Below, piece after piece: positions 1 through 6,345 of a DNA stretch of 15,615 bases. Position 1 is the stretch's first letter; each line of letters starts with the position of its first letter. The notes beneath the pieces are model-generated. The model made no database searches, was not told the origin of the DNA, and saw only the letters and a program-made list of their open reading frames with translations. The DNA lies in the NCBI GenBank assembly GCA_016867055.1, contig VGKN01000009.1, positions 1 through 15,615 on the forward strand. The letters run 5' to 3'. The position numbers and the translations under genes were made by a program. This DNA is from Candidatus Omnitrophota bacterium. Lineage in GTDB: Bacteria; Omnitrophota; Koll11; VGKN01.

Positions 1-420
1 ATTACATTTATAGAATTTTTACCTTACATGACTGCTGAGAAGATATTGCAGGAAAGATTAAAGGCTAGCCCCAAGACAAAATTCCTGCTTAATCACGCGC
101 TTATTGCTATTAATGGAAAGAATATAGTCGATTCCGTTACTGTCAAAGACCGAAAAACCGAAGAAGAAAAGAATATCCCGATTTCGGGTGTTTTTATCTA
201 TGCGGGATTTATTCCAAATTCTAAGTTTCTGGAAGGTATCGTAGAGTTAGATAAGTTTAAGTATATAGTTACTAATGAAGATATGCGCACTTCCGTTGCT
301 GGTATATTTGCTACAGGAGATATTCGTTCCAAGAAAATAAGGCAGATAGATTCTGCTTGTTCCGATGGCACAATCGCAGCCATAGCCGCCAGAGATTATA
401 TTAAGGATATAAAAAAGTAA
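1..420 (+). CDS. trxB: Thioredoxin reductase, C-terminal part (5' end outside window)
   Basis: The reading frame is open from base 1, so the gene is cut by the window edge. The visible part is about 139 residues. It is the end of a FAD/NAD(P)H-dependent thioredoxin reductase, the cytoplasmic flavoenzyme that passes electrons from NADPH to thioredoxin. The first visible residues, then TAEKILQERL, fit the end of the NADPH-binding domain. The closing FAD-domain signature is clear: GIFATGDIR, then a RQIDSACSDGTIAA stretch that matches the family's RQ...AxGDGxxAA helix. The CxxC redox centre would lie upstream and cannot be checked, so a ferredoxin/flavodoxin-type TrxB relative cannot be excluded. 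nadA starts 4 bp after its stop, so the two are probably co-transcribed. Confidence 0.88.
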   Translation: MTFIEFLPYMTAEKILQERLKASPKTKFLLNHALIAINGKNIVDSVTVKDRKTEEEKNIPISGVFIYAGFIPNSKFLEGIVELDKFKYIVTNEDMRTSVAGIFATGDIRSKKIRQIDSACSDGTIAAIAARDYIKDIKK

Positions 421-424
421 GAAG

Positions 425-1330
425 ATGAAACAGATAATCGAGAAGATAAATCAACTTAAAAAACGGAGAAAGGCGATAATTTTAGCGCACAATTATCAGC
501 CGGGAGAAATTCAAGATATAGCTGATTACGGCGGAGATTCTTTGGAGTTAAGCAGGATTGCCGCATCTACCGAGGCCAAGGTAGTTGTTTTTTGCGGAGT
601 GCATTTTATGGCTGAGACCGCTTCGATTCTCTGCCCAAACAAATTGATTCTTATGCCTGATTTAAAAGCGGGCTGTCCTATGGCGAACATGATCACCGCG
701 GAAGATCTAAGGGAATTAAAAAGCCGTCATCCTAAAGCTATGGTTGTCGGCTATGTCAATACTTCTGCGGACGTAAAAGCCGAGCTAGATATTTGTTGCA
801 CTTCTACCAATGCGGTCGAGGTAGTAAATTATCTCAAAGACGCCGAAGAGATCATATTTGTTCCCGATAAATATTTAGCAGATTTTGTTTCCAGGAAAAC
901 AGGCAGAAGGCTTATTTCTTGGGATGGGTACTGCCCGACTCACGTTAAGATTTTGCCCGAAGATATCGTAAGGCAGGTAAGGCTTCATCCTCATGCTAAA
1001 GTAATAGCGCATCCGGAGTGTATCCACGCAGTTATTGAGCTTGCCGATGTTGCCTTATCAACAAGCAGGATGTGTAAATATGCAAAAGAATCGGATGCTA
1101 AGGAATTTATTATTGGAACAGATGTAGGTATCATCCATAAGCTCCATAAGGATAACCCGAATAAGAAATTTTATCCCGCTTCTGAACTTGCAGTGTGCCC
1201 TAATATGAAACGTATTGATTTAAAGAAAGTCCTTTGGTCGCTTGAGGAACTAAAAGAAGAAGTCAGGGTCCCCGATGATATCAGAAAGAAAGCCAAGAAG
1301 GCGATCGATAAAATGCTTGAAATCAAATAG
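425..1330 (+). CDS. nadA: Quinolinate synthase A
   Basis: Quinolinate synthase condenses iminoaspartate with dihydroxyacetone phosphate to form quinolinate in de novo NAD synthesis, using an oxygen-sensitive [4Fe-4S] cluster. The 301 residues match the short form of the family. The N-terminus AHNYQPGEIQD holds the conserved Tyr24. The three cluster cysteines expected for the three-fold repeated fold are visible at about C84 (AGCPMA), C170 (GYCPTH) and C258 (VCPNMK). The HPEC motif is at 196-199. No nadB or nadC is in the window. The gene follows the thioredoxin reductase gene by 4 bp with only a weak purine-rich ribosome binding site, which suggests coupling. A new promoter starts directly after its stop. 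Confidence 0.95.
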   Translation: MKQIIEKINQLKKRRKAIILAHNYQPGEIQDIADYGGDSLELSRIAASTEAKVVVFCGVHFMAETASILCPNKLILMPDLKAGCPMANMITAEDLRELKSRHPKAMVVGYVNTSADVKAELDICCTSTNAVEVVNYLKDAEEIIFVPDKYLADFVSRKTGRRLISWDGYCPTHVKILPEDIVRQVRLHPHAKVIAHPECIHAVIELADVALSTSRMCKYAKESDAKEFIIGTDVGIIHKLHKDNPNKKFYPASELAVCPNMKRIDLKKVLWSLEELKEEVRVPDDIRKKAKKAIDKMLEIK

Positions 1331-1339
1331 TCTTCTTGC

Positions 1340-1367
1340 TTGACAATGTTCTTATTTGTGGTAATAT
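1340..1367 (+). promoter_or_regulatory. Sigma-70-type promoter for the DUF1846 gene
   Basis: TTGACA at 1340-1345 and TATAAT-like TAATAT at 1362-1367 are separated by 16 bp. Transcription would start near 1374, leaving a leader of about 127 nt before the ATG at 1501. Confidence 0.6.
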
Positions 1368-1441
1368 CTCAACATACAGCCACGAAATTAATAAACTTAA
1401 ATTTTTGATGATGTGAGTAATGGTTTTTGAAAGAAAAAGAT

Positions 1442-1475
1442 AAAGGCGTCGGCTAAAACTGCTGGCGCCTTTTTC
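1442..1475 (+). terminator. Hairpin with T-run in the leader of the DUF1846 gene
   Basis: AAAGGCG (1442-1448) pairs with CGCCTTT (1466-1472), with inner GGC/GCT pairing possible, and the right arm runs into a T-tract. It lies after the promoter at 1340-1367 and 26 bp before the start codon. It could end a short RNA of about 100 nt or attenuate the downstream gene. It may also simply serve as the nadA terminator. Confidence 0.6.
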
Positions 1476-1500
1476 ACTTTTTGTAGGATAGTGAGGTAAA

Positions 1501-3018
1501 ATGTTTGATAAAATCGGGTTTGACAATGAGAAGTATCTTAAAGAACAAAGCGCAGCTATCCTTGAGCGTGTCCAGCGTTTTGATAACAAACTTTATTTGG
1601 AGTTTGGCGGTAAGATTATTTTTGATTATCATGCTGCAAGAGTCCTGCCGGGATTTGACCCCAATGTAAAAATGAGATTGCTAAAGCATCTGAAAGACAA
1701 CGCAGATATTATTCTTTGTATTTATGCAGGCGATATTGAAAGAAGAAAGGTAAGGGCAGATTTTGGCATTACCTATGATGTAGATGCCTTAAAGCTTATA
1801 GACGATTTGAAAAGTTGGGATATTGATATAAGGGCGGTCGTGATCACGCGCTTTGCGGATCAGCCCGCGGCAAAGATATTCAAGAACAAATTAGAAAGAA
1901 GAAACATTAAGGTTTGTACGCATAGATTTACAAAAGGCTATCCCACCGATATCGATACAATAGTAAGCGACTCAGGATACGGAGCAAATGCTTATATTGA
2001 AACCAAAAAGCCGCTTGTGGTAGTTACCGCCCCGGGTCCGGGAAGCGGAAAGCTAGCGACCTGCCTTTCGCAGCTTTATCACGATTATAAAAGAGGGATA
2101 AAATCCGGGTATGCGAAGTTTGAGACTTTTCCTATTTGGAATATACCGCTTAAACACCCGGTTAATGTTGCCTATGAGGCAGCTACCTCTGATATCAAGG
2201 ATTTTAATCTCATCGATCCATTTCATTTTGATGCCCATAAAGAAACAGCCATTAATTACAATCGCGATGTAGAGGTATTTCCGGTGTTAAAAAGGATCCT
2301 AGAGAAAATAACCGGCTTGGAATCTATATATCAATCTCCGACGGATATGGGGGTAAATAGGGCAGGATTTGGGATCGTCGATGATAAAGTTGTGCAGGAG
2401 GCGGCAAAACAGGAGATAATCAGGAGATATTTTAGATATAGCTGCGAATATGCCATTGGTTTTGCCGATAAAGAAACGGTAGAAAGAGTAGAAGTTTTAA
2501 TGAAGGATCTTGGGTTAAAACCAGAAGACAGAAACGTGGTTGTCGCGGCGCGACACGCTGCGGTTGACGCAGAGAATAAAGGCAAGGGCCACGAGGGCAT
2601 ATATTGCGGCGCCGCCATTGAATTAAAAGATGGCACGATAGTCACAGGCAAAAACTCTACGCTTATGCATGCGTCATCCAGTTTGATAATAAATGCCATT
2701 AAGAAATTAGCCGGTATACCGGACAAGATTCATCTTCTTGCTCCCAATACCATAGAATCTATAAGGAGCCTTAAGAGGACCATTTCCGATAATAAGAATC
2801 TGAATTTGGATCTTGAGGAAGCCTTGATTGCCTTAAGTATCAGCGCCGGAGACAATCCAACATCGCAGTTGGCAATGGAGAAACTAAAGGAGCTTTCTAA
2901 CTGTGAGGTTCACATAACTCATATTCCTACGCCGGGGGATGAAGCCGGATTAAGAAAACTCGGTGTAAATCTTACCAGCGACCCCAATTTCTCAAGTAAA
3001 AACCTTTTTATTACTTAA
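1501..3018 (+). CDS. DUF1846 (UPF0371) family protein
   Basis: The 505 residues have the length and N-terminal pattern ([14 protein letters not shown]) of the DUF1846/UPF0371 family, a widespread cytoplasmic family of uncertain function. Visible features are [23 protein letters not shown] near residues 30-52, a glycine-rich loop APGPGSGK at about 177-184 that resembles a nucleotide- or phosphate-binding loop, and later [21 protein letters not shown]. Database names such as ATP-dependent protease for this family are not supported by any protease motif here. A GAGG ribosome binding site stands 6 bp before the ATG. The gene has its own promoter and a leader hairpin, and it is followed 12 bp later by the yggU-type gene, probably in one transcript. 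Confidence 0.9.
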   Translation: MFDKIGFDNEKYLKEQSAAILERVQRFDNKLYLEFGGKIIFDYHAARVLPGFDPNVKMRLLKHLKDNADIILCIYAGDIERRKVRADFGITYDVDALKLIDDLKSWDIDIRAVVITRFADQPAAKIFKNKLERRNIKVCTHRFTKGYPTDIDTIVSDSGYGANAYIETKKPLVVVTAPGPGSGKLATCLSQLYHDYKRGIKSGYAKFETFPIWNIPLKHPVNVAYEAATSDIKDFNLIDPFHFDAHKETAINYNRDVEVFPVLKRILEKITGLESIYQSPTDMGVNRAGFGIVDDKVVQEAAKQEIIRRYFRYSCEYAIGFADKETVERVEVLMKDLGLKPEDRNVVVAARHAAVDAENKGKGHEGIYCGAAIELKDGTIVTGKNSTLMHASSSLIINAIKKLAGIPDKIHLLAPNTIESIRSLKRTISDNKNLNLDLEEALIALSISAGDNPTSQLAMEKLKELSNCEVHITHIPTPGDEAGLRKLGVNLTSDPNFSSKNLFIT

Positions 3019-3030
3019 ATCTTCCCTTGG

Positions 3031-3249
3031 ATGATAGTCAATATTAAAGTTGTTGCTGGCGCTAAGAAAAATCTCATAAAGAAGGAAAATGATTATCTAA
3101 AAGCCTATGTGAACGCGCCTGCTATTGAAGGAAGGGCCAATAAGGCCTTAGTGGAGCTTCTTTCCAGATATTTCGGAATTAAAAAAGACAAGATTTCTAT
3201 AATAAGAGGCTTGCATTCAAGCCGTAAGTCCGTAGAAATCAAGGAATAA
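3031..3249 (+). CDS. DUF167/YggU family protein
   Basis: This small protein of 72 residues has the DUF167 (UPF0235/YggU) pattern. It opens with a VKVVAGAKKN strand-turn and continues with YLKAYVNAPAIEGRANKALVELLS, then a basic segment, IIRGLHSSRKSVEI. The PAxxGxAN core is the family signature. The function of the family is not settled. The start ATG has only a poor ribosome binding site and lies 12 bp after the previous stop, which fits translation coupled to the DUF1846 gene. It is the last intact chromosomal protein gene before the split tRNA. Confidence 0.88.
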   Translation: MIVNIKVVAGAKKNLIKKENDYLKAYVNAPAIEGRANKALVELLSRYFGIKKDKISIIRGLHSSRKSVEIKE

Positions 3250-3288
3250 AGGATAAAATTCCCCGCCTTTGCGCTTAGAAAATCTCTC

Positions 3289-3317
3289 TTTACAGCTTAT
3301 CAAAAAACAGGTATAAT
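3289..3317 (+). promoter_or_regulatory. Promoter of the split tRNA gene
   Basis: TTTACA (3289-3294) and a perfect TATAAT (3312-3317) are 17 bp apart. The predicted start is near 3324, about 30 bp before the tRNA half at 3353. After integration this promoter reads into the element until the hairpin at 3438-3469. Confidence 0.7.
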
Positions 3318-3352
3318 AATTTTTTACGAAATAGCAAAATTGGTTAGTTTTA

Positions 3353-3391
3353 GGGCCCATAGCTCAGTTGGTTAGAGCAGCTGACTCATAA
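3353..3391 (+). tRNA. 5' half of a CAU tRNA (elongator Met or Ile2), split by the element
   Basis: The sequence starts with acceptor strand GGGCCCA, then TA, D-stem GCTC, loop AGTTGGTTA, GAGC, an anticodon-stem strand GCTGA and the loop CTCATAA with anticodon CAT. This is a textbook elongator Met / Ile(CAU) 5' half. The expected partner TCAGC does not follow. The next bases, ACGGTTCGG, belong to the element and do not rebuild the anticodon stem. No T-arm or 3' acceptor strand follows, so this copy cannot be a functional tRNA. It cannot be completed by the tRNA half at 14336-14380, which comes from a different tRNA type. Confidence 0.85.
3385..3391 (+). repeat. Left attachment core (CTCATAA)
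   Basis: A 7-bp direct repeat shared with 14336-14342, at the anticodon loop of the left tRNA half. A few flanking bases also agree (G-x-CTCATAA). The length equals the typical 7-bp overlap region of tyrosine recombinases. Confidence 0.7.
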
Positions 3392-3437
3392 ACGGTTCGG
3401 AGACTTTTTCATAACTTATTGATATTATTATAAGTAT

Positions 3438-3469
3438 AATCTCTGTAAAACACTTACGGAGATTTTTTT
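3438..3469 (+). terminator. Rho-independent terminator just inside the left element end
   Basis: AATCTCTGTAA (3438-3448) pairs with TTACGGAGATT (3454-3464) over 11 bp with one G-U pair and a 5-nt loop AACAC, followed by seven T. It stops transcription entering from the tRNA promoter and would release an RNA of about 145 nt made of a tRNA half plus element sequence. Confidence 0.85.
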
Positions 3470-3514
3470 GTTTGTGGTTATTGGTGTGGATTAGTGTTAA
3501 TTTGTGAGCTTGAT

Positions 3515-3531
3515 GGACACTATTTGGACAC
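3515..3531 (+). repeat. Paired GGACAC direct repeats near the left end
   Basis: GGACAC occurs at 3515-3520 and 3526-3531, an 11-bp period that puts both on one face of the helix. In the gene-free left end (3392-3626) such repeats could be arm-type sites for the integrase or excisionase. I see nothing else there apart from the terminator. Confidence 0.3.
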
Positions 3532-3626
3532 CATGTCACCCCCCAGCCCACCCTTAATATAGCAATAAACCCACTCGCTAAATTGCTCACAATTTTGAGA
3601 ATTACCTGAAGATAGAAGATTTGTTT

Positions 3627-4514
3627 TTACTTGAATTGTTTCACGGTGAGGTTAATGAATTGCTTGACTGGGAAGGACAGGAATCTGCCTTTTCTGGTAA
3701 GTATGCCACGTTCGCTTTTTCCAAAGTAGCCGCTCATATTTTTTATAAACAACTTCTTTTTGTCTTCTTTGGTCAGATAGTATTCATTGATTATTGAGAT
3801 TCCAAGACCCATCTCCACAAAAGCCTTCACAGCTTCTCTCCCTGTGATTTCCATCGCCAAGTTATATTTCAATCCCTTTTCCTGTAATTTCTCATCGATT
3901 ATTCTTCTGGTATTGGTTTCCAGAGGAGGGAGTATCAACGGATAGCAAACAATATCTTCTAGGTTCAGAGGAGATTTCTTTGAAAGAGGATGGCCTTTAG
4001 GGGTTATCAGGATACGGTCAAAACCGGCAACTACTTTATAATCTATATTCTGGGGGATAGCTTGCAGGGAAGTGATTCCTAAGTCTATCTCTCCGTTATT
4101 AAGCATTGTAATAATATCTTTCCTGCCCCTGCTGACGATTGATAGTTCGCATTCCGGGAACATGTGTTTGAACTTCTTTATGACTTCAGGTAACAGATAA
4201 ACCATCACGGATGCATGGGTCGCAACTTTCACCGAACCCTTTTGAATGTTGCCACGGGCCTCGCTGAATCTTTTTGAAAGAGAACATATATCTTCAAGAA
4301 GGGGAGAGGCAAGTTCAAAAAGAATCTTGCCTTCACCGGTAAGGATTATTTTCTTCGGTCCCAGCCGGTCAAAGAGCTTTATCCCTAATTCTTTTTCCAA
4401 GGATTGAATCTGGAGGCTTACTGCAGGCTGCGTGCGGAATGTTTTTTCCGCTGCCTGGGAAAACCCCCCGTATTTAGCTACCGACAGAAAACCTTTTAAC
4501 TGCTGCAGTTCCAT
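3627..4514 (-). CDS. LysR-family transcriptional regulator (CysB-like)
   Basis: A 295-residue LysR-type regulator. Residues 1-60 form the N-terminal winged helix-turn-helix, with the family pattern FSQAAEKTFRTQPAVS and LEKELGIKLFDRLGPKK. The rest is a periplasmic-binding-protein-like effector domain (KVATHASVMVYLLPEVIKKF, GEIDLGITS, AFVEMGLGISIINEYYL). The HTH resembles CysB/Cbl-type regulators, but the effector cannot be read from sequence. GGAGG stands 8 bp before the start. It is divergent from the zinc-ribbon gene at 4642, with overlapping promoters and a dyad typical of LysR autoregulation, so it probably controls both directions. Its codon and base use is closer to the chromosome than the AT-rich protease operon, so it may be cargo of different origin. 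Confidence 0.92.
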   Translation of the reverse strand: MELQQLKGFLSVAKYGGFSQAAEKTFRTQPAVSLQIQSLEKELGIKLFDRLGPKKIILTGEGKILFELASPLLEDICSLSKRFSEARGNIQKGSVKVATHASVMVYLLPEVIKKFKHMFPECELSIVSRGRKDIITMLNNGEIDLGITSLQAIPQNIDYKVVAGFDRILITPKGHPLSKKSPLNLEDIVCYPLILPPLETNTRRIIDEKLQEKGLKYNLAMEITGREAVKAFVEMGLGISIINEYYLTKEDKKKLFIKNMSGYFGKSERGILTRKGRFLSFPVKQFINLTVKQFK

Positions 4515-4527
4515 CTATAACCTCCAC

Positions 4528-4551
4528 TTATAGTATATATTAAAACTATAA
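4528..4551. promoter_or_regulatory. Dyad operator, candidate LysR box
   Basis: TTATAGT (4528-4534) and ACTATAA (4545-4551) form a perfect 7-bp inverted repeat with a 10-bp centre, of the T-N11-A type bound by LysR regulators. It overlaps the -10 and spacer of the LysR promoter. Confidence 0.55.
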
Positions 4552-4560
4552 ATTTGTCAA
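4532..4560 (-). promoter_or_regulatory. Promoter of the LysR gene
   Basis: On the minus strand, TTGACA (4560-4555) and TATACT (4537-4532) are 17 bp apart, upstream of the GGAGG and ATG at 4514. Its -35 box occupies the same bases as that of the opposite promoter. Confidence 0.7.
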
Positions 4561-4582
4561 ATAGATATCCTGATGTTATATT
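4554..4582 (+). promoter_or_regulatory. Divergent promoter for the zinc-ribbon genes
   Basis: TTGTCA (4554-4559) and TATATT (4577-4582) are 17 bp apart. The -35 box overlaps that of the LysR promoter, so the two polymerases would exclude each other unless a regulator selects one. Confidence 0.6.
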
Positions 4583-4604
4583 TATATTGGAAGGAGTGAT
4601 TGAG

Positions 4605-4640
4605 ATGAAAGAGGGTAAGAAAATAAAAGGGGGTGGATAA
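4605..4640 (+). CDS. Possible 11-residue leader peptide
   Basis: An ATG with a good ribosome binding site (GGAAGGAG upstream) opens an 11-codon frame, MKEGKKIKGGG, whose stop TAA ends one base before the ATG at 4642. The last three glycine codons include the GGGGGTGG that serves as ribosome binding site for the next gene. Translation of this short frame could therefore couple to, or block, the downstream start. It may also be fortuitous. Confidence 0.35.
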   Translation: MKEGKKIKGGG

Positions 4641-4641
4641 A

Positions 4642-5259
4642 ATGTCTAACTATTGCTCATACGAAAAAGAAACCTATACATGTTCCCATTGTGGTTGGAA
4701 TGGACTAGGAAAAGATTGTGTAATGATAGAGCATTTTCAATATTTGTTTGAAATCGGTTGTCCTCTCTGCCATGAGAAAGTCGGTTTAGTGGAATATCCT
4801 TTGCTTTCAGAGATGCGAAATTCCGATAACGAGTTCGATAGAGTCACGGCTGGTGCAATGGACGTTTTTCGAGATATATTTGAGGAAGAACGTCTTAAAA
4901 GCCCTGACCAGTTGCCTGATATTGATGAAGATCCGATTATCCTATTTTGGGAAAGCGATGGGCTTGGATGGCCAGATAATTGGCCAGGACACACCTTGAT
5001 TACGCATGACGATAGGGTAATTTGGAAAGAGCCCAGGGTTTTTGAAGGTACTTGGAGATTTGCAGAGGTAGTCGAAATATTAAAGAAAAAATACGGTGAT
5101 AGGTTAAAAGATGTCATCCCGTTAGCTTCGAGTTGGCTTGATTTATATGGGGATTATGGCGGTAACGAAGTGGAAGAAAGCAGAAAAATGCTATCGGAAG
5201 AAAAAAATAAAGGATTAAGATGGTGGAGAAACCCCGGCGGCCCTTGGATTGCAGTCTGA
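4642..5259 (+). CDS. Zinc-ribbon protein of unknown function
   Basis: I do not recognise a named function. The 205 residues start with a zinc-ribbon: CSHC at 14-17 and CPLC at 40-43, with CGWNGLGK around the first knuckle. The remainder is acidic and aromatic, with FWESDGLGWPDNWPGH and, near the C-terminus, SSWLDLYGDYGGNEVEESRKML. There is no signal peptide or membrane segment, so it is probably cytoplasmic. An ATG at 4642 is preferred over an in-frame GTG at 4633 because GGGGGTGG lies at the right distance. It is the first gene of the operon divergent from LysR, and its end overlaps the next gene by 40 bp in another frame. Confidence 0.8.
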   Translation: MSNYCSYEKETYTCSHCGWNGLGKDCVMIEHFQYLFEIGCPLCHEKVGLVEYPLLSEMRNSDNEFDRVTAGAMDVFRDIFEEERLKSPDQLPDIDEDPIILFWESDGLGWPDNWPGHTLITHDDRVIWKEPRVFEGTWRFAEVVEILKKKYGDRLKDVIPLASSWLDLYGDYGGNEVEESRKMLSEEKNKGLRWWRNPGGPWIAV

Positions 5260-5630
5260 TAGAATCAGCAAAGAAGAATCAGCTATGCATAGAAGATATC
5301 AGAGAGAAAACAGAAACGGTTGAAGAAATTCTTGAACATCGGAAAGAGAGCCTCTCAATAATCAGGTGCAGGGATTGCGGACAGTTTTTTGTGGATTATT
5401 TTAGAGAACAGCTTACGCCATGGTTTGAAGATGAATATTGGCAGCTATGGATTCCTATCGGGCAAGATGAGATAGAGAATTGTAAGGCAGGTAAAGTAGA
5501 ATATATAAAAGAATTGGTTAAGACAAGGTATTTTTTGCGGACACATCCAGTAGGGGAACCATATTTTCCGATAGAAATACTCTGGGAAAAAGGAAACGAG
5601 ATTTTGCTGGGGTCTCTTTTTTCCTTTTGA
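5220..5630 (+). CDS. CxxC-containing protein of unknown function, partner of the zinc-ribbon gene
   Basis: A 136-residue soluble protein with CRDC at about 50-53 and a possible further ligand C88, followed by aromatic segments WFEDEYWQLWIPIG and RTHPVGEPYFPIEILWEKG. Function is not recognised. The start at 5220 has AAAGGA 6 bp upstream but lies 40 bp inside the preceding gene, so translation is probably coupled. The overlap and shared cysteine-knuckle plus tryptophan-rich style suggest that the two proteins work together. A later start would remove part of the N-terminus but keep the CxxC region. Confidence 0.75.
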   Translation: MVEKPRRPLDCSLIESAKKNQLCIEDIREKTETVEEILEHRKESLSIIRCRDCGQFFVDYFREQLTPWFEDEYWQLWIPIGQDEIENCKAGKVEYIKELVKTRYFLRTHPVGEPYFPIEILWEKGNEILLGSLFSF

Positions 5631-5640
5631 GTATTAGGTA

Positions 5641-5668
5641 TTGACAAAAATAAATTTCATGCTAAAAT
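5641..5668 (+). promoter_or_regulatory. Promoter for leader RNA and small ORFs
   Basis: TTGACA (5641-5646) and TAAAAT (5663-5668), 16 bp apart. The predicted start near 5675 falls right at the beginning of the structured segment at 5677. Confidence 0.6.
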
Positions 5669-5676
5669 AAATGTAA

Positions 5677-5733
5677 AAGCGGTCATTTAAGAAGGTTACT
5701 TGCTCCCGCTATACAAATAAGCTAAAGTGCCGA
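5677..5733 (+). ncRNA. Pseudoknot-capable leader RNA, SAM-II-riboswitch-like
   Basis: AGCGG (5678-5682) pairs with CCGCT (5706-5710). Within its loop, GGTTACTT (5694-5701) pairs with AAGTGCC (5725-5731) with one bulge, giving an H-type pseudoknot. From memory, the loop motif TCATTTAA and the later AAATAAGCTAAA resemble TGATTTAA and AAATGTAGCTAAA of the SAM-II (metA-type) riboswitch. The transcription start predicted from the promoter coincides with its 5' end, and a T-tract follows directly. The downstream genes are not recognisable methionine genes, so either the assignment is wrong or the class is used in a new setting. I am confident of the pairing, much less of the ligand. Confidence 0.4.
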
Positions 5734-5747
5734 TTTTTTATTTATAG

Positions 5748-5774
5748 ACCCGTGCCTTAGCTCGGGTTTTTTTG
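5748..5774 (+). terminator. Terminator hairpin upstream of the 45-residue ORF
   Basis: ACCCG (5748-5752) pairs with CGGGT (5763-5767), followed by seven to eight T. It lies between the leader RNA and the ribosome binding site of the gene at 5796, the position expected of an attenuator or intrinsic terminator. Confidence 0.65.
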
Positions 5775-5795
5775 TTTTTAGGAAAGGAGGTGACT

Positions 5796-5933
5796 ATGGC
5801 TTGTATAACAATGAGAATTCTCCCCGAAGACAGTCCGTTGAGGAAGCAGTGGAGAATTTCAAAATGGATTTCCTTCGAAGAAAAGCCGCAACAGAAGCAG
5901 AAAAAGGTCAGCAGTGAAAAGCGAAAGATATAA
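5796..5933 (+). CDS. Small basic protein, 45 residues, unknown function
   Basis: A near-perfect ribosome binding site AGGAAAGGAGGTGA stands 5 bp before the ATG, the strongest in the window. The product begins MACITMRILPEDSPLRKQW and ends in a lysine/glutamine-rich tail. It has no membrane segment or known motif. Its position behind the promoter, leader RNA and hairpin suggests regulated expression. It is probably co-transcribed with the next small gene, 30 bp on. It could be a small regulatory or nucleic-acid-binding protein, but nothing proves it. Confidence 0.6.
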   Translation: MACITMRILPEDSPLRKQWRISKWISFEEKPQQKQKKVSSEKRKI

Positions 5934-5963
5934 TAGTTATCTAAGTTGAATAAGGAGGCGAAG

Positions 5964-6206
5964 GTGGGCAAAACCAAAAAGAATTCCCAAAAGCAAAAAG
6001 AATCGCAAGAGGGTTATATGACCTGGAAAGAGTTCGCAGAGGATTGGCTCAAGTTCTGCAAGAAAGAGGGTATACCAACGCATATCATAGGCGGACCCGA
6101 CTCCTCATCTTCGGAAACCCCGAATCAGGAGCAGCAAGAACCTATGGAGACATTCCATGTTGTATTTCACCAGCAGAAAGACCGCACAATGCCACCCAAA
6201 AAGTAA
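5964..6206 (+). CDS. Small hydrophilic protein, 80 residues, unknown function
   Basis: The frame is open from a TTG at 5946, but GTG at 5964 has AAGGAGG at good spacing and is preferred. An ATG at 6018 (MTWKEFAEDWLKF) is a further alternative. The N-terminus is lysine-rich, the middle (TWKEFAEDWLKFCKKEGIP) looks like an amphipathic helix, and the tail is Ser/Gln/Glu-rich and probably disordered. No family is recognised. It follows the 45-residue ORF in the same likely transcript. Confidence 0.55.
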   Translation: MGKTKKNSQKQKESQEGYMTWKEFAEDWLKFCKKEGIPTHIIGGPDSSSSETPNQEQQEPMETFHVVFHQQKDRTMPPKK

Positions 6207-6220
6207 GCATATTTTAGAAC

Positions 6221-6249
6221 TTGTAAAAACTGTTAAACAGAGTTAAGAT
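6221..6249 (+). promoter_or_regulatory. Candidate promoter of the M48 protease operon
   Basis: TTGTAA (6221-6226) and TAAGAT (6244-6249) are 17 bp apart. A second possible -10, TATAAT at 6290-6295, lacks a good -35. Either would give a short leader before the gene at 6346. Confidence 0.4.
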
Positions 6250-6300
6250 ATTACATACCACAGAGGAGTGGCAAATGAGGTTAAAATAGTATAATTTTAA

Positions 6301-6330
6301 GGCAACTCTATAAAAGGGGTTGCTTTTTTT
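6301..6330 (+). terminator. Terminator hairpin upstream of the M48 protease gene
   Basis: GCAAC (6302-6306) pairs with GTTGC (6319-6323), followed by a T-tract, 16 bp before the ATG at 6346. It may end the small-ORF transcript or attenuate the protease operon. Confidence 0.6.
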
Positions 6331-6345
6331 GTTGGAGGAGAAGCT

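Noticed and set aside
1323..1589. Minus-strand open frame of 88 codons over the nadA end and leader
   Set aside because: Overlaps the start of the DUF1846 gene and the leader hairpin; low-complexity, no ribosome binding site or family pattern.
2331..2726. Minus-strand frame of 131 codons
   Set aside because: Lies wholly inside the DUF1846 gene, whose protein is clearly conserved; composition is that of a shadow frame.
3353..3440. Intact tRNA reconstituted at the left end by element sequence
   Set aside because: ACGGT does not pair with GCTGA, and no T-arm or acceptor 3' strand follows.
3372..3590. Minus-strand frame across the left junction
   Set aside because: Runs through the tRNA half and a terminator hairpin; no ribosome binding site or recognisable domain.
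4737..5117. Minus-strand frame of 126 codons
   Set aside because: Inside the zinc-ribbon gene; no plausible start context.
5677..5733. PreQ1-I riboswitch
   Set aside because: The CCCGCT-ATACAAATAAGCTAA part is reminiscent, but the loop after the first stem strand is far longer than in preQ1-I aptamers.
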